Shown here piece by piece: positions 53,041 through 61,827 of a stretch of DNA of 64,000 nucleotides. How positions within the stretch are numbered: the first letter of the stretch is position 1; every line of letters begins with the position of its first letter. The notes under the pieces were generated by a model. The model saw only the letters and a program-made list of their open reading frames with translations, searched no databases and was not told the origin of the DNA. Source of the DNA: Paenibacillus sp. XY044. GTDB taxonomy: Bacteria > Bacillota > Bacilli > Paenibacillales > Paenibacillaceae. Position numbers and translations under genes: made by a program. Where the stretch lies: the NCBI RefSeq assembly GCF_002257645.1, contig NZ_NQMO01000007.1, positions 186,001 to 250,000 on the forward strand, written 5' to 3'.

Positions 53041-53077
53041 CAAAAAAAGCCGCAGGTATGCGGCTATGCGGCTTTTA
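53041..53077 (-). terminator. Rho-independent terminator of the GH26 gene
   Basis: AGCCGCA (53048-53054) pairs with TGCGGCT (53067-53073), with A7 before and TTTT after. An inner TGCGGCT-like copy allows an alternative stem. Closely similar to the hairpin at 23.67 kb. Confidence 0.8.
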
Positions 53078-53124
53078 AGCATGTATGTTTATAATAGGAG
53101 TTTGACTCTAACACTTCACCGTTA

Positions 53125-55050
53125 TTACTTGTTCTTGTTATGAACCAACCCTTTGCGGAACTCTTTTAACGTGTCGGTCAGTTCAGGACCTAGCTCGATA
53201 TAGTTTTGGATCAAATCGTTGCCTTCAATGTTGGCATAGTCGTTTACAGAGAACCATACGGCTCCTTTAATATTACTGGCATATTCGTAGTTCTTATTAC
53301 CATTGGCAGCCTTCTTCAAACTGTCAAACATCTCTTTAACCCATGATGCCTGCGCAGCTTGAAAGCGCCCTTTCTCTGTGTAAACCACTTCACCATTTTC
53401 AATAACGAACTCACCACCGGATGCGCAGCCGAATTCACCGATATGCCATGGTAACTTACCGAAAAAATCTTTTTTACTCTCGTAAATACTTTTTAACTGG
53501 TCGGAGAAAGGCGCTGGTTTGCCATCATTGTTCATTGAGTATAGAGATAAAGCATAAGCCTGCACATAATCGTTGCCTGGAAGATAGCTCATCAGATCGC
53601 CCCAGTTGGAATAGGGTATCGACTTCTCCATTCCATTAATCATCCAGATCGTATTATCAACACCTTCCTCGGCGAAGATGTCATACATACGCTGCCAAGA
53701 TTGCACAAATACTTCACTATCAAGCAGCGTTGCTAAACCACAGTAGCTGGTCCAATCTGAATCCATCTCATTATTCAAGCGGATAAACACCGGCTTGCCA
53801 TACTGTTTGATCTGCTTAGCAATGGTACGGAAGTGGTTATCAAATTTACCATCGAGAAAATCGAACATTGGCGTATATGCACCTTTGTTAGCATAGATAC
53901 CATTGTTATCTGTAGTGAACTGGTACGATACTTGCAAGACTGGCTTACCATTAAAACCATTGCCGCCGGCAAATTCATTTGCTAATTGCAGCGGGAATTC
54001 AGTCAACTGACCTCCCCAACCTAAGTGTAAATATGTTGGCATAATGTCGAATTGATAATCCATTGAATTAGATAGTCTCGACTGGTTTGCAGCCAATTTC
54101 TCACGTACAGTCTTCACATTTTCCGTTTCTTTATCTTGTGGCATCGAGTTCGTGAAGAAACCCCAGTTCACATGATTGCTCGTACGATACTGCTCGTAGA
54201 ACCGTCTTGTCTCTTCATTCCACTGCTTAGGAATTTTCACCTCATATGGTGCAATGTGATTTTTCGCTGCACCTACAGGCTCAATTTGTTTAAACGATTG
54301 CAGGATACGATCAAAGACGTCCACTTCATTCGTCTTCGACTTATGAACGAACAAGAAGAAATCTTTATACTCATTTTGTTCACGTACGATGGCTACATTG
54401 TAGTACTGATAGTCTAAGTTCGGTTTATCAACAAATTTCAAGTTATACGTTGTCACCGTATAACCATCAAGCAAATCCGTCCTGTCTCCAGGATCACGTA
54501 ATGTGATAAGACCATTATTCTTGATCCAATCTGCATTACCAATATACGGTACGAGCCACTCGCGGAAGTACGGCTCCCAACCTTCCGGTGTTCCGTGAGG
54601 AGTCTCAGGGCTCACACCATAAATATTTTTATCTTCTTTCGATACGGTGAGCACATAGGAATCATCTGCAGCATAATAGCGATTATACTGAGCACCTAAA
54701 TCAAATTTCGGATTATTCTTCGTGCCTGGAATCGTCAGTAGGTAACCGTCTGCAAAGTTAACGATGCGCGTATATTTATCGTTATTAAACAGAAACTTCA
54801 TGTCCTTAGAGCTATCAATCGACGTATCTTGACTAAGCCCGGCATCTTTGTAAACATTTAAACCTTTAATATCGTCTGCCGTGACAAAGCCATTATCCGT
54901 ATCACGCCAAGCATCTTGCCATACAGCTTCTGCCGACTGCCCCCTGTTGCTGTTTGCCACATCATTGCCTGCTGCCCTGGCTACGCCAGTCACAGGAAGC
55001 ATAAGAATCGCCACTAGCATCAATATCATCATCTTACTTACTTTCACCAT
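53125..55050 (-). CDS. Secreted glycoside hydrolase family 26-type endoglycanase
   Basis: A 641-residue secreted enzyme. The ATG at 55050 is chosen because AAGGAGG lies 5 nt before it. The signal peptide is KMMILMLVAILMLPVTGVAR with an AxA-type cleavage site. Residues up to about 270 form an N-terminal region I do not recognise. The C-terminal half is a GH26-type TIM barrel with the acid/base Glu in IRLNNEMDSDW (about residue 428) and the nucleophile Glu in LPWHIGEFGCASG (about 538). GH26 enzymes are mainly beta-mannanases; some cut mixed-linked glucans. An AraC gene is divergent, and a cre-like site lies upstream. Confidence 0.85.
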   Translation of the reverse strand: MVKVSKMMILMLVAILMLPVTGVARAAGNDVANSNRGQSAEAVWQDAWRDTDNGFVTADDIKGLNVYKDAGLSQDTSIDSSKDMKFLFNNDKYTRIVNFADGYLLTIPGTKNNPKFDLGAQYNRYYAADDSYVLTVSKEDKNIYGVSPETPHGTPEGWEPYFREWLVPYIGNADWIKNNGLITLRDPGDRTDLLDGYTVTTYNLKFVDKPNLDYQYYNVAIVREQNEYKDFFLFVHKSKTNEVDVFDRILQSFKQIEPVGAAKNHIAPYEVKIPKQWNEETRRFYEQYRTSNHVNWGFFTNSMPQDKETENVKTVREKLAANQSRLSNSMDYQFDIMPTYLHLGWGGQLTEFPLQLANEFAGGNGFNGKPVLQVSYQFTTDNNGIYANKGAYTPMFDFLDGKFDNHFRTIAKQIKQYGKPVFIRLNNEMDSDWTSYCGLATLLDSEVFVQSWQRMYDIFAEEGVDNTIWMINGMEKSIPYSNWGDLMSYLPGNDYVQAYALSLYSMNNDGKPAPFSDQLKSIYESKKDFFGKLPWHIGEFGCASGGEFVIENGEVVYTEKGRFQAAQASWVKEMFDSLKKAANGNKNYEYASNIKGAVWFSVNDYANIEGNDLIQNYIELGPELTDTLKEFRKGLVHNKNK

Positions 55051-55413
55051 CGTTGCCTCCTTTTTCATATATACTGCTTGATGTTGTCGATAAATCAAAC
55101 GGAAACGCTTCCAATTTAAGATTCACTAAGAGAATTTAGCGGCACTGTTTCATTAAGCACCGAGCTCTGTATTACTTCCTTCCCAGAATTCTCAGAATGA
55201 ATCTTAGTTTTTTTCATATTACGTTATCGTCCTTAGTACTCTTCTTCGATTGAACTTGCTGTAATAGCTTCCAACCCTGTGTACCCTCATCTCCTTTTTG
55301 TTGTGTATAATAATCATAGAAATAATACAATGTTAATATGTAAGCGTATATGCCGTTTTTTGTCTTGTTTGTATCCATTTTTGCTAACTTGAATTCGATG
55401 GAGAGAGTACTAT
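55051..55413. other. Divergent intergenic region of GH26 and AraC
   Basis: AT-rich 363 bp that must hold both promoters. A cre-like site is near the GH26 start. No ORF seen. Confidence 0.5.
55100..55113. promoter_or_regulatory. Possible CcpA (cre) site upstream of GH26
   Basis: CGGAAACGCTTCCA fits the cre consensus in 12 of 14 positions and is nearly palindromic (GGAAACGCTTCC), 50 bp before the GH26 start. Glucose repression of a secreted glycanase is expected. Confidence 0.4.
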
Positions 55414-56286
55414 ATGGAATTATTCCAAGAGCCGATTGAATACCAGAACCCTATTCTTTGCTTAAAGATTTGGCAGTTGGTCAACAATGGAATCGAGTAC
55501 CCAATCGATTGGATATGGCACTTTCATAAACCGGTTGAGTTTATTCTGGTCGAGCAAGGTCGGCTCGACGTACATATACCGGACCGTGTTTATCAATTGA
55601 AAGCAGGCGACAGCTGCGTAATCGGGTCATCGCAGCTTCATTTCGGCAGAAAAGTCAGCGAAGAGAAGCTCGTATACTATGTACTCCACGTCGATTTCCA
55701 GGCTTACCTCGATTCTGCCATGCAGATGTACTACCGGGTCTTTATGGAAATCGATCGATCGCTAGATTGTTTCAACGATTTGATGGAAAGTAATGCTGGG
55801 ATACATAGGGACATTAAATGCATTTTCGCGGATATTTACAAGGAAATGCACGAGAGGACGAAGGGATATGAAATCGCGACCAGTATACATGTCAAACGTC
55901 TAATGCTGACACTGCTGCGGCATGATAAGTGGGGGTTACTGGAACGTCAGGATACCTCTGAGGCTCAATTGCTGCTGCCGATCCTGACTTATGTCGACAT
56001 GCATCTCAGAGACAAAATCGATCTCCAGGACGTGAGTGATTTGGCACATATGAGCTATTCGTACTTCTCCAAGTTTTTCAAAAAGACGATGGGCGTGTCT
56101 TTCACTGAATACGTCAATCAGAAAAGGATACAGAAAGCGGAACGGCTGTTGCTCACCGAAAATTGGACCATCACCAATATCGCCGAACATGTCGGGTACG
56201 AGAACATGGCCCACTTCTACAAAATGTTCAAACGCTACAACGGCTGCACACCCAAGGAATTTGTCAGCAGATTGCGTAACGTATAG
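55414..56286 (+). CDS. AraC family regulator with cupin sensor domain
   Basis: A 290-residue regulator. The N-terminal cupin reads WIWHFHKPVEFILVEQGRLD and DSCVIGSSQLHFG. The C-terminal helix-turn-helices are IDLQDVSDLAHMSYSYFSKF and WTITNIAEHVGYENMAHFYK. It faces the GH26 gene and is the natural activator of it in response to an oligosaccharide. Confidence 0.88.
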   Translation: MELFQEPIEYQNPILCLKIWQLVNNGIEYPIDWIWHFHKPVEFILVEQGRLDVHIPDRVYQLKAGDSCVIGSSQLHFGRKVSEEKLVYYVLHVDFQAYLDSAMQMYYRVFMEIDRSLDCFNDLMESNAGIHRDIKCIFADIYKEMHERTKGYEIATSIHVKRLMLTLLRHDKWGLLERQDTSEAQLLLPILTYVDMHLRDKIDLQDVSDLAHMSYSYFSKFFKKTMGVSFTEYVNQKRIQKAERLLLTENWTITNIAEHVGYENMAHFYKMFKRYNGCTPKEFVSRLRNV

Positions 56287-56617
56287 GAAGCGCATAAATA
56301 TGCTATTCTTCGCTGTATGTGTTTCATCATAAGAGAACAAGCTACAAACATTCCGTAGGATCAATATTTTTTTGGTTCCCTGAAATATATACCGTCCGTT
56401 TCAGCCCTATAACGACATGCGCTTCTTTCTTCCTGCGAGCCCCATCGTCATCGCTCTGTCCGATTAGGGTGAGAAAAAGGCAGCCGATCAAAGATTTCTT
56501 CTCTGATCCCCCCTCTTCGATGCTTCATAAACTAATGCTTCTCATCTCTTTTTTTCTTGTATGCGAGCCCCAAACGCCTTGAATTATTTCTATATCCCTC
56601 TTCCAGCAATTAAAATA
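56287..56617. other. Intergenic region, no gene seen
   Basis: About 330 bp between convergent genes. It contains AAAAAGGCAGCCGA, the left arm of the terminator at 44386 without its partner, so it may be terminator debris. Nothing else recognised. Confidence 0.45.
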
Positions 56618-56650
56618 GCCATGAAATTCAAGGGGGTTGAATTTCATGGC
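56618..56650 (-). terminator. Perfect 14-bp hairpin, terminator of the copper-amine-oxidase-N gene
   Basis: GCCATGAAATTCAA (56618-56631) and TTGAATTTCATGGC (56637-56650) pair perfectly over a 5-nt loop; TATTTTAATT follows on the minus strand. It lies 15 bp after the gene's stop. Confidence 0.7.
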
Positions 56651-56665
56651 AGCTTAGAAATCATT

Positions 56666-57748
56666 TTATCTTCTAGCGTTGAACCCGATAAAAGCTTTTG
56701 TGTTGAAATCGAACACAACGGTCAACGGTCCAAGCAGCTCGTCTTGGTCCGTGTTGTAAGTAACCGTCACAACGCTTCCGTTCGCAGCTTGGACGTCTTC
56801 AAGTAATTTCTTCTGCTCGTCCGTGAGAGCCAATACGCCAACCTCTTTAGAGGAGACAATCTGAACGGCTGCCTCGTCTTGCTTTGTCGTAATATGGGAG
56901 ACTTGGGCACTCACCTGTGCCCATGCCATGTTGCGGTATTCCTGCGCTGTCTCTGGCGACATTTTCAGTCCGCCTGTAACAGGTGCTTGAGCCTGTACAA
57001 CTAGGAGGTAAACAGGGCTTTGTGGAGGAAGGCTTTTCGTCACGAGTGGGCCGTAGTAGGCTTTTACTTTCGTACCGGCCTTCAGGTCCTCCCAATTCAC
57101 GGACTCCCCTTGAGAAGTCATGACACGCGTTTCTTTACCTGCATTCAATACCAGATTGTCGCCTAATTGAACTTGCCAGCCGTCATCCGTGTGCTTCACA
57201 GCTTTGATTGTATCTTCTTTGACCGCGCGATCTGCGTGAACATTAATACTTACGGCTTGTGCTTGGCCCGGGAAGCTCAATGCCATAGCTGGTCCGAACT
57301 CTGCATCAATTTGTGTGCCGGATTTCAAATCGGCAGGGGTTAGCATTTTGCCGTCCAGACTTTTAATAGCCGTTGATTTGTCTACAGTTAGTATGACCCA
57401 AGTGCTGCCGAGCAGCTCGATACGGTATTTCCCGTCTTCAATAGCCTGCACGTTTACGATTACACCGGAGGCACGCATCAGATCTGCCGCTTCGCTGAGC
57501 TCAATTTCTTTTTTCGTTTCATCGTAATTTAAAGTATATCCAAGCTTAGCAGCAGCATCACGCACTGGAATATATAGTTTTCCATCAATAGAGACAGGCG
57601 TAAGCATGCTGTCTTGTCCATTAATAAGAACCTTTGTATCTTTTTGTAAGTAACCTGTAATCTTTTCAACTAAAGAGCCAGCTTCGACTGCGGCTGTTGT
57701 GCCGAGAATCCCAGCCAAAGTTAATAATACAGTTAGTCTCTTTTTCAT
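56666..57748 (-). CDS. Secreted protein with copper-amine-oxidase N-terminal domain
   Basis: A 360-residue protein from the ATG at 57748 (GGAAGGAG upstream). The signal peptide is KKRLTVLLTLAGILGTTAAV. Residues 38-85 form the copper-amine-oxidase N-domain fold (VLINGQDSMLTPVSIDGKLY then IPVRDAAAKLGYTLNYDETK), which in Bacillota is a surface module unrelated to amine oxidation. The rest has two related beta-rich units (LMRASGVIVNVQAIEDGKYR; LKSGTQIDAEFGPAMALSFP against LKAGTKVKAYYGPLVTKSLP). Wall-associated role likely; function unknown. Confidence 0.85.
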   Translation of the reverse strand: MKKRLTVLLTLAGILGTTAAVEAGSLVEKITGYLQKDTKVLINGQDSMLTPVSIDGKLYIPVRDAAAKLGYTLNYDETKKEIELSEAADLMRASGVIVNVQAIEDGKYRIELLGSTWVILTVDKSTAIKSLDGKMLTPADLKSGTQIDAEFGPAMALSFPGQAQAVSINVHADRAVKEDTIKAVKHTDDGWQVQLGDNLVLNAGKETRVMTSQGESVNWEDLKAGTKVKAYYGPLVTKSLPPQSPVYLLVVQAQAPVTGGLKMSPETAQEYRNMAWAQVSAQVSHITTKQDEAAVQIVSSKEVGVLALTDEQKKLLEDVQAANGSVVTVTYNTDQDELLGPLTVVFDFNTKAFIGFNARR

Positions 57749-57864
57749 ACAAAAACTCCTTCCGATCCTGAGATGGATGACGTCAATCATGCTAACAATT
57801 CATCAGACGGAAATCGATTCGAATAGGTTGCAGCCTTAGGTAAAAACAGCCGAGAGCTTGAACA

Positions 57865-58047
57865 TTGAACATTGAGGCGATAAAAAAGGAGCTTTCCCGA
57901 GTGCGATATTGCAGATTGGCGTATTTTATCCTTGCGTTAGTATTTTTAATCTGTATCGTTGTGCAAGTATATCTGGCCGGAATGGCTTTGTTCGGGGATT
58001 CGGAACTTTGGACCGGTTCTTATCCATTTTTAATGAAGCGAAAATAA
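57865..58047 (+). pseudogene. Internally deleted copy of the DUF6220 gene
   Basis: A 60-codon copy of the 131-codon gene at 29484. The first 49 residues and the last 10 (GSYPFLMKRK) match it closely; 71 codons (213 bp) in between are missing and the frame is kept. The same TTG start and the leader GAGCTTGAACATTGAAC are present, but the Shine-Dalgarno GAAAGGAG has become CCGAGAG. Only the first membrane helix remains. A decayed duplicate; a one-helix peptide is a remote possibility. Confidence 0.8.
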
Positions 58048-58061
58048 ATAGAAGCAGGACC

Positions 58062-58095
58062 CTTACTTTTAAGTAAGTTCTGCACTTTAAAGTGC
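58062..58095. promoter_or_regulatory. Two adjacent operator-like palindromes
   Basis: CTTACTTTTAAGTAAG (58062-58077) is a 7-bp inverted repeat around TT, and GCACTTTAAAGTGC (58082-58095) is a perfect palindrome. They lie 68-100 bp before the DUF4267 start. Sites of the CTTAC...GTAAG type are known for HxlR-family regulators; no such gene is in this window. Confidence 0.55.
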
Positions 58096-58162
58096 GTTCT
58101 TAACAACATGTTTTTTACCGATTTACAATAAAGTCATTCAAAATTAAATGGAGGCCAGATAA

Positions 58163-58705
58163 ATGAGTAAATCTTATTGGGGACCAAAGTCAGTAACATT
58201 TTGGCTCGTGGGTGTTGTTACGCTGTTAATGTTGTATTTAGGTGTAAGAGGTTTTGTCCAGCCAGAAGCTGCAATACGTGATTTCGGTTTACCACTTCAC
58301 GACAACGAGGATAACTATCTGGTTCACATCAAAGCAGATCGTGACCTTTTTATTGGTATCTTCCTACTTGCCTTGATGATACTTCGTATGCGAAAAGCAT
58401 TGCTTGTTGTGATGTTAACTTCCATTCTGATGCCTACAATTGATGCGATTTTGGTTATTACGAATGCAGCAGATACAACACCTTCTTGGATTCATATCTT
58501 TACTGCTTTATATGGACTCGTGGTTGGTTGGATGTTATATCGAGAAGAACAGCGAGCCACAACAGTAAGTAATCATAACGGCAATTGGTGCCACCTCCTT
58601 GTTCGGATTAGTGACCGTTCTGCGCCGCAAAAAACCGTTCAATCATTTGTTTCGTTACGTTGGGACTTCTCAACTGAACTGCCTTTCCATCTTCATCAAA
58701 GGTAA
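58163..58705 (+). CDS. DUF4267 family membrane protein with overrun C-terminus
   Basis: A membrane protein with four hydrophobic helices, GGAGGCC before the ATG. Residues 1-132 match DUF4267 (VTFWLVGVVTLLMLYLGVRG, ADRDLFIGIFLLALMILRMR, WIHIFTALYGLVVGWMLYRE). The family normally ends about here. The last 48 residues (from TTVSNHNGNWCHLL on) are not protein-like and run 98 bp into the convergent gene at 58608. So the natural stop has been lost, perhaps by a small deletion near 58570-58600. The core should still be functional. The twin palindromes upstream probably control it. Confidence 0.75.
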   Translation: MSKSYWGPKSVTFWLVGVVTLLMLYLGVRGFVQPEAAIRDFGLPLHDNEDNYLVHIKADRDLFIGIFLLALMILRMRKALLVVMLTSILMPTIDAILVITNAADTTPSWIHIFTALYGLVVGWMLYREEQRATTVSNHNGNWCHLLVRISDRSAPQKTVQSFVSLRWDFSTELPFHLHQR

Positions 58706-59231
58706 AATGCCCCTTAAATGCTTCCGGCATAGCATGATATTGTTTCTCGACTTGTTGAAGTGCTTTTTCAAAACAGGGATACCCGTATTTTTTAATGAGG
58801 AGAGGCAGCCCGAAGGCAGATCTTAAAAACTCATATTCCTGGTAGTTATAGGGGGTAGTCTCCGGCCTCTTCATCAAGATCTTAAGAAAATGATCAATGA
58901 CCTTGTCGATCTCTTCTTCTGAGGCATAATGCGCTAATCCATGGATGGCGAGCAGTCTCATGTCCAAATATCGTTCCTTTTTATAGGCTTTCTGAAAAAA
59001 ATCCTTCAGCTCCAATTCCTTGCACCGGATTAAACCATACAGAATTTTATTTCGCAGGGCGATATTTTTCATTTTAAAATACAGCAGCTCTATGAAATCT
59101 GCTTCATTTGTTGTTAAAAACTCATAGGCTACTTCACTTATTGTGCAGATAAACTTCGAATCATTTTCGTGAAGGGGGGCCGTCGCTAAGTACCTAATCG
59201 ATTCCTTATGATGCTGTTGATTTAAAGACAT
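58608..59231 (-). CDS. All-helical hypothetical protein (207 aa)
   Basis: No family recognised. AAAGGAG lies 10 nt before the ATG. The sequence is nearly all helical, with repeating helix pairs (FIELLYFKMKNIALRNKILY; LKDFFQKAYKKERYLDMRLL; HYASEEEIDKVIDHFLKILM) reminiscent of HEAT/ARM-like solenoids. The end is NVTKQMIERFFAAQ. It follows the LRR-like gene by 51 bp on the same strand and probably shares a transcript, so the two proteins may interact. A toxin/immunity role is a guess only. Confidence 0.65.
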   Translation of the reverse strand: MSLNQQHHKESIRYLATAPLHENDSKFICTISEVAYEFLTTNEADFIELLYFKMKNIALRNKILYGLIRCKELELKDFFQKAYKKERYLDMRLLAIHGLAHYASEEEIDKVIDHFLKILMKRPETTPYNYQEYEFLRSAFGLPLLIKKYGYPCFEKALQQVEKQYHAMPEAFKGHFTFDEDGKAVQLRSPNVTKQMIERFFAAQNGH

Positions 59232-59282
59232 TGCGCCATAACTCCTTTTATAAACTTTGCACAGAAAATCCTGGTTTTTTCT

Positions 59283-60500
59283 TCAGTAATTGCGTGCTGC
59301 ATCGAACCAGCGCTGAGCCATTTCTTCCGTGATAGACTGGCCAATCAGGTGATCGGACTGGCTGAGCTGCCATACTGCTTCGCCGAGGTCCTCTCTCTCG
59401 GTGGTTTCTATGCCTTTGAGAATATTGAAGCGCACGGTGAAGGCGGTAATGGCTGCCTCGGCATCGGCTAAGCTGCGGGCCTGAGATAAGCTTGCCTGTG
59501 CAACGTTGTAAGCTTCGTTAGCCACCTTGGCCAGACGTTTAGGCCAGGACGAGAACGGGCGCCCGAACTCGGTCGACCACCACTCAGGCTTTCGCAGTTG
59601 GCTCACTGAAGCATGGCCGCTCCACGGCCGGATTTTAGCGCGTGTTTTCATTTGCTGCTTCAGACGTTTACCCGTGATTTCTTCCACGTTGTATGCGATA
59701 AATCTATCAAGCAACGGCCACGTGTCTAATGGGGGCAAGTCTTCCAGATCCGGCATGAAACGCAGCTCTAGATTCGTTAACCGTGCCTGACGGGCCAATA
59801 CGTCCATATCGCAGAAGTTCCCCCACAAACTCAGTGAATTTAGGTTCGGAAAATGGTTCAGACACTCTAGCGAGATCGGCTGGCCCATTGGCGCGTTCTG
59901 TAACGCCAGGCTCGTCACCTGGTGCAACTCACCTAGGTCAGGCATCAAGAAGGGGGTATCATTCTTGCGTCTTCTTGTGTGTGGCGCTAGTGTCAGAGAA
60001 GACGGCATGTTTCCAGTGGCCGAGAGGCGTGATAGATCGCCGGACACATTCAAGCGGCAAGGCCTTCTCGGAAGTTTTAAATTCAGACGCCCTCCGGACG
60101 GACCCAACTCGATGTGCAAGCCATGCAAAATGGACTGACTGGCGTCCGCCAGCGTGTTTGCAGACAGGATTGGCGCCCACGTCATTTCTTCAATGGGACG
60201 CTTCTGTGCCCAATCCAAGAAGCCTGCGTCATTGCCTGTATAATGCAGGAAACGCGGCCAAGGCGAGCCGGCTGGCGTAGCAAAGGCATCAAATACGGTC
60301 CAATCTATATGCGCGATGGGCTCGACGTGAAGATCCGCCTTTTTCCCCAAGTACGACGGGCCAATGGATAGGCTGCCCACCCCGGGTCGAATCACAAGCG
60401 TGTGGCTGTGAAGACCTGTCAGGTCGATGGGATAGCGGCCATCTTCTCTAATTGAACCAACGGGAAGACGAGCTTGGTTATCATTCGGCATCTCTATCAT
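59283..60500 (-). CDS. LRR-like protein, proteobacterial type
   Basis: A 405-residue protein, AGGAG 5 nt before the ATG. The middle (about residues 145-270) has leucine-rich strands in regular spacing (LHQVTSLALQNAPMGQPISL, HFPNLNSLSLWGNFCDMDVL, RLTNLELRFMPDLEDLPPLD). The C-terminus is helical (FNILKGIETTEREDLGEAVW). Similar proteins in Proteobacteria are sometimes named 'gliding motility protein' without evidence. Higher GC and proteobacterial flavour suggest transfer. No signal peptide. Confidence 0.6.
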   Translation of the reverse strand: MIEMPNDNQARLPVGSIREDGRYPIDLTGLHSHTLVIRPGVGSLSIGPSYLGKKADLHVEPIAHIDWTVFDAFATPAGSPWPRFLHYTGNDAGFLDWAQKRPIEEMTWAPILSANTLADASQSILHGLHIELGPSGGRLNLKLPRRPCRLNVSGDLSRLSATGNMPSSLTLAPHTRRRKNDTPFLMPDLGELHQVTSLALQNAPMGQPISLECLNHFPNLNSLSLWGNFCDMDVLARQARLTNLELRFMPDLEDLPPLDTWPLLDRFIAYNVEEITGKRLKQQMKTRAKIRPWSGHASVSQLRKPEWWSTEFGRPFSSWPKRLAKVANEAYNVAQASLSQARSLADAEAAITAFTVRFNILKGIETTEREDLGEAVWQLSQSDHLIGQSITEEMAQRWFDAARNY

Positions 60501-60656
60501 CCTTTCTCCTAACCCCTAGTACTTGCTTAAACGGTTCAGTTCGAATGCCCCAATTGTAACACTTCATCCAAATCCCCCCAACCATTATTTGTTCAGCGCA
60601 AATGTTTAGTAATGCCAGCCGGCAGATCCGAATCAAAGGTGTGTGGATACATCCAT

Positions 60657-60694
60657 GAAAAAGGAGCAGTAGTCGAAAGATAGCTGCTCCTTTC
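60657..60694. terminator. Rho-independent terminator (bidirectional type)
   Basis: AAAGGAGCAG and CTGCTCCTTT form a perfect 10-bp stem over a 14-nt loop with A/T runs on both sides, 90 bp after the cyclase stop. Confidence 0.8.
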
Positions 60695-60782
60695 TTACTA
60701 ACTAAATTATCTTTTCATTTCAATTTACAATAACGTTACTGATAATCTCGACTCAAGTATAATAAGTGACCAATCTCTTGTC

Positions 60783-61541
60783 TCATTCCTCCACGATTGC
60801 GACCGGCCGGGCCCAGCCACCGCTTGCCTTTTCTACTTTAATCGGAAAGCAGCTTACTTTGAAGCCAAACGGTTTAGGTATTTTCTCTAAGTTGGCCAGC
60901 TTTTCAATCTGGCAATATTCCTTGTCCTTGCCGACGTAATGCGCTGCCCACAAAACGCCTTCCTGCGGCTGCTTTTTATACGCTTCAGCCTGCAGGTTGA
61001 GCGGAATATCCCAGCCCCAACCGTCAGTACCCACTACCTTAATGCCTTGGTCCAGAAGCCACAGCGTTGCTTCGGCTGATACCCCGGCATGAAGAAATGC
61101 ATAATGTTCGTGATACAGCCGTTTGTCCGCATCGCTTCGGATGAGAACGATATCGAAAGGTTTCAGCGTATACTTAATCCGTTTCAACTCGGCGATCAGG
61201 TCGTCCGTCGTAATCTCGTAACCCGGCGGCTTTGCGCTGAAATCGAGCACCACACCGTCGGAATAAAACCATTCGAGCGGCAGTTCGTCAATCGTCCTTG
61301 CTTGCTTCCCTTCCGAGACCGGCCAGTAATGCCACGGCGCGTCGATATGGGTACCCGAATGCGTATTCAGCGTCACCATTTCCGTTGCCCATGCCTTGCT
61401 CTCTGGAAAATCCTCCTGCTTCAGGCCGAGTATCGCTGCTGCTTGCAGCGCACCGTCTTCATGGGTCGCATATTCGATCTTCGCTGGCAGCGGCTCGCGG
61501 ATTCGCGGACTAATCGGCACGCTCAAGTCAATAAGCTTCAT
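60783..61541 (-). CDS. Cyclase family protein (kynurenine-formamidase-like metal hydrolase)
   Basis: A 252-residue protein from the ATG at 61541 (GAGAGGAAATCATC upstream). The metal-binding signature HxGTHxDxPxH is complete (NTHSGTHIDAPWHYWP). IVLIRSDADKRLYHEHYAFL and VVGTDGWGWDIPL are typical. Family members include arylformamidase KynB, polyketide-linked cyclases and isatin hydrolases. It is larger than KynB (about 205 residues) and has no tryptophan-catabolism neighbours, so the substrate is open. Confidence 0.88.
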   Translation of the reverse strand: MKLIDLSVPISPRIREPLPAKIEYATHEDGALQAAAILGLKQEDFPESKAWATEMVTLNTHSGTHIDAPWHYWPVSEGKQARTIDELPLEWFYSDGVVLDFSAKPPGYEITTDDLIAELKRIKYTLKPFDIVLIRSDADKRLYHEHYAFLHAGVSAEATLWLLDQGIKVVGTDGWGWDIPLNLQAEAYKKQPQEGVLWAAHYVGKDKEYCQIEKLANLEKIPKPFGFKVSCFPIKVEKASGGWARPVAIVEE

Positions 61542-61827
61542 GATGATTTCCTCTCCTCTCTCATCTAGAATCAAGCACATTATACTAAATTATACATATA
61601 GCCGATAGGCCAACGTTGCGTTCTATGCCATCCCTATTTTATGATAACCAAAATGGTTCTAGATCGTTGTTATTTCTTAGTAAACACAACTTATGATAAT
61701 CTAATGGTACCAGAGTTTTCCAAAATAATGGGTCGTTCATGGTTCTGTAAAGACGGTCCGTTTAATAACCATCTACAACACTTCGCAAATGAATTTTGAC
61801 CAAAGGATTTATTGGAGGGAACAGAAA

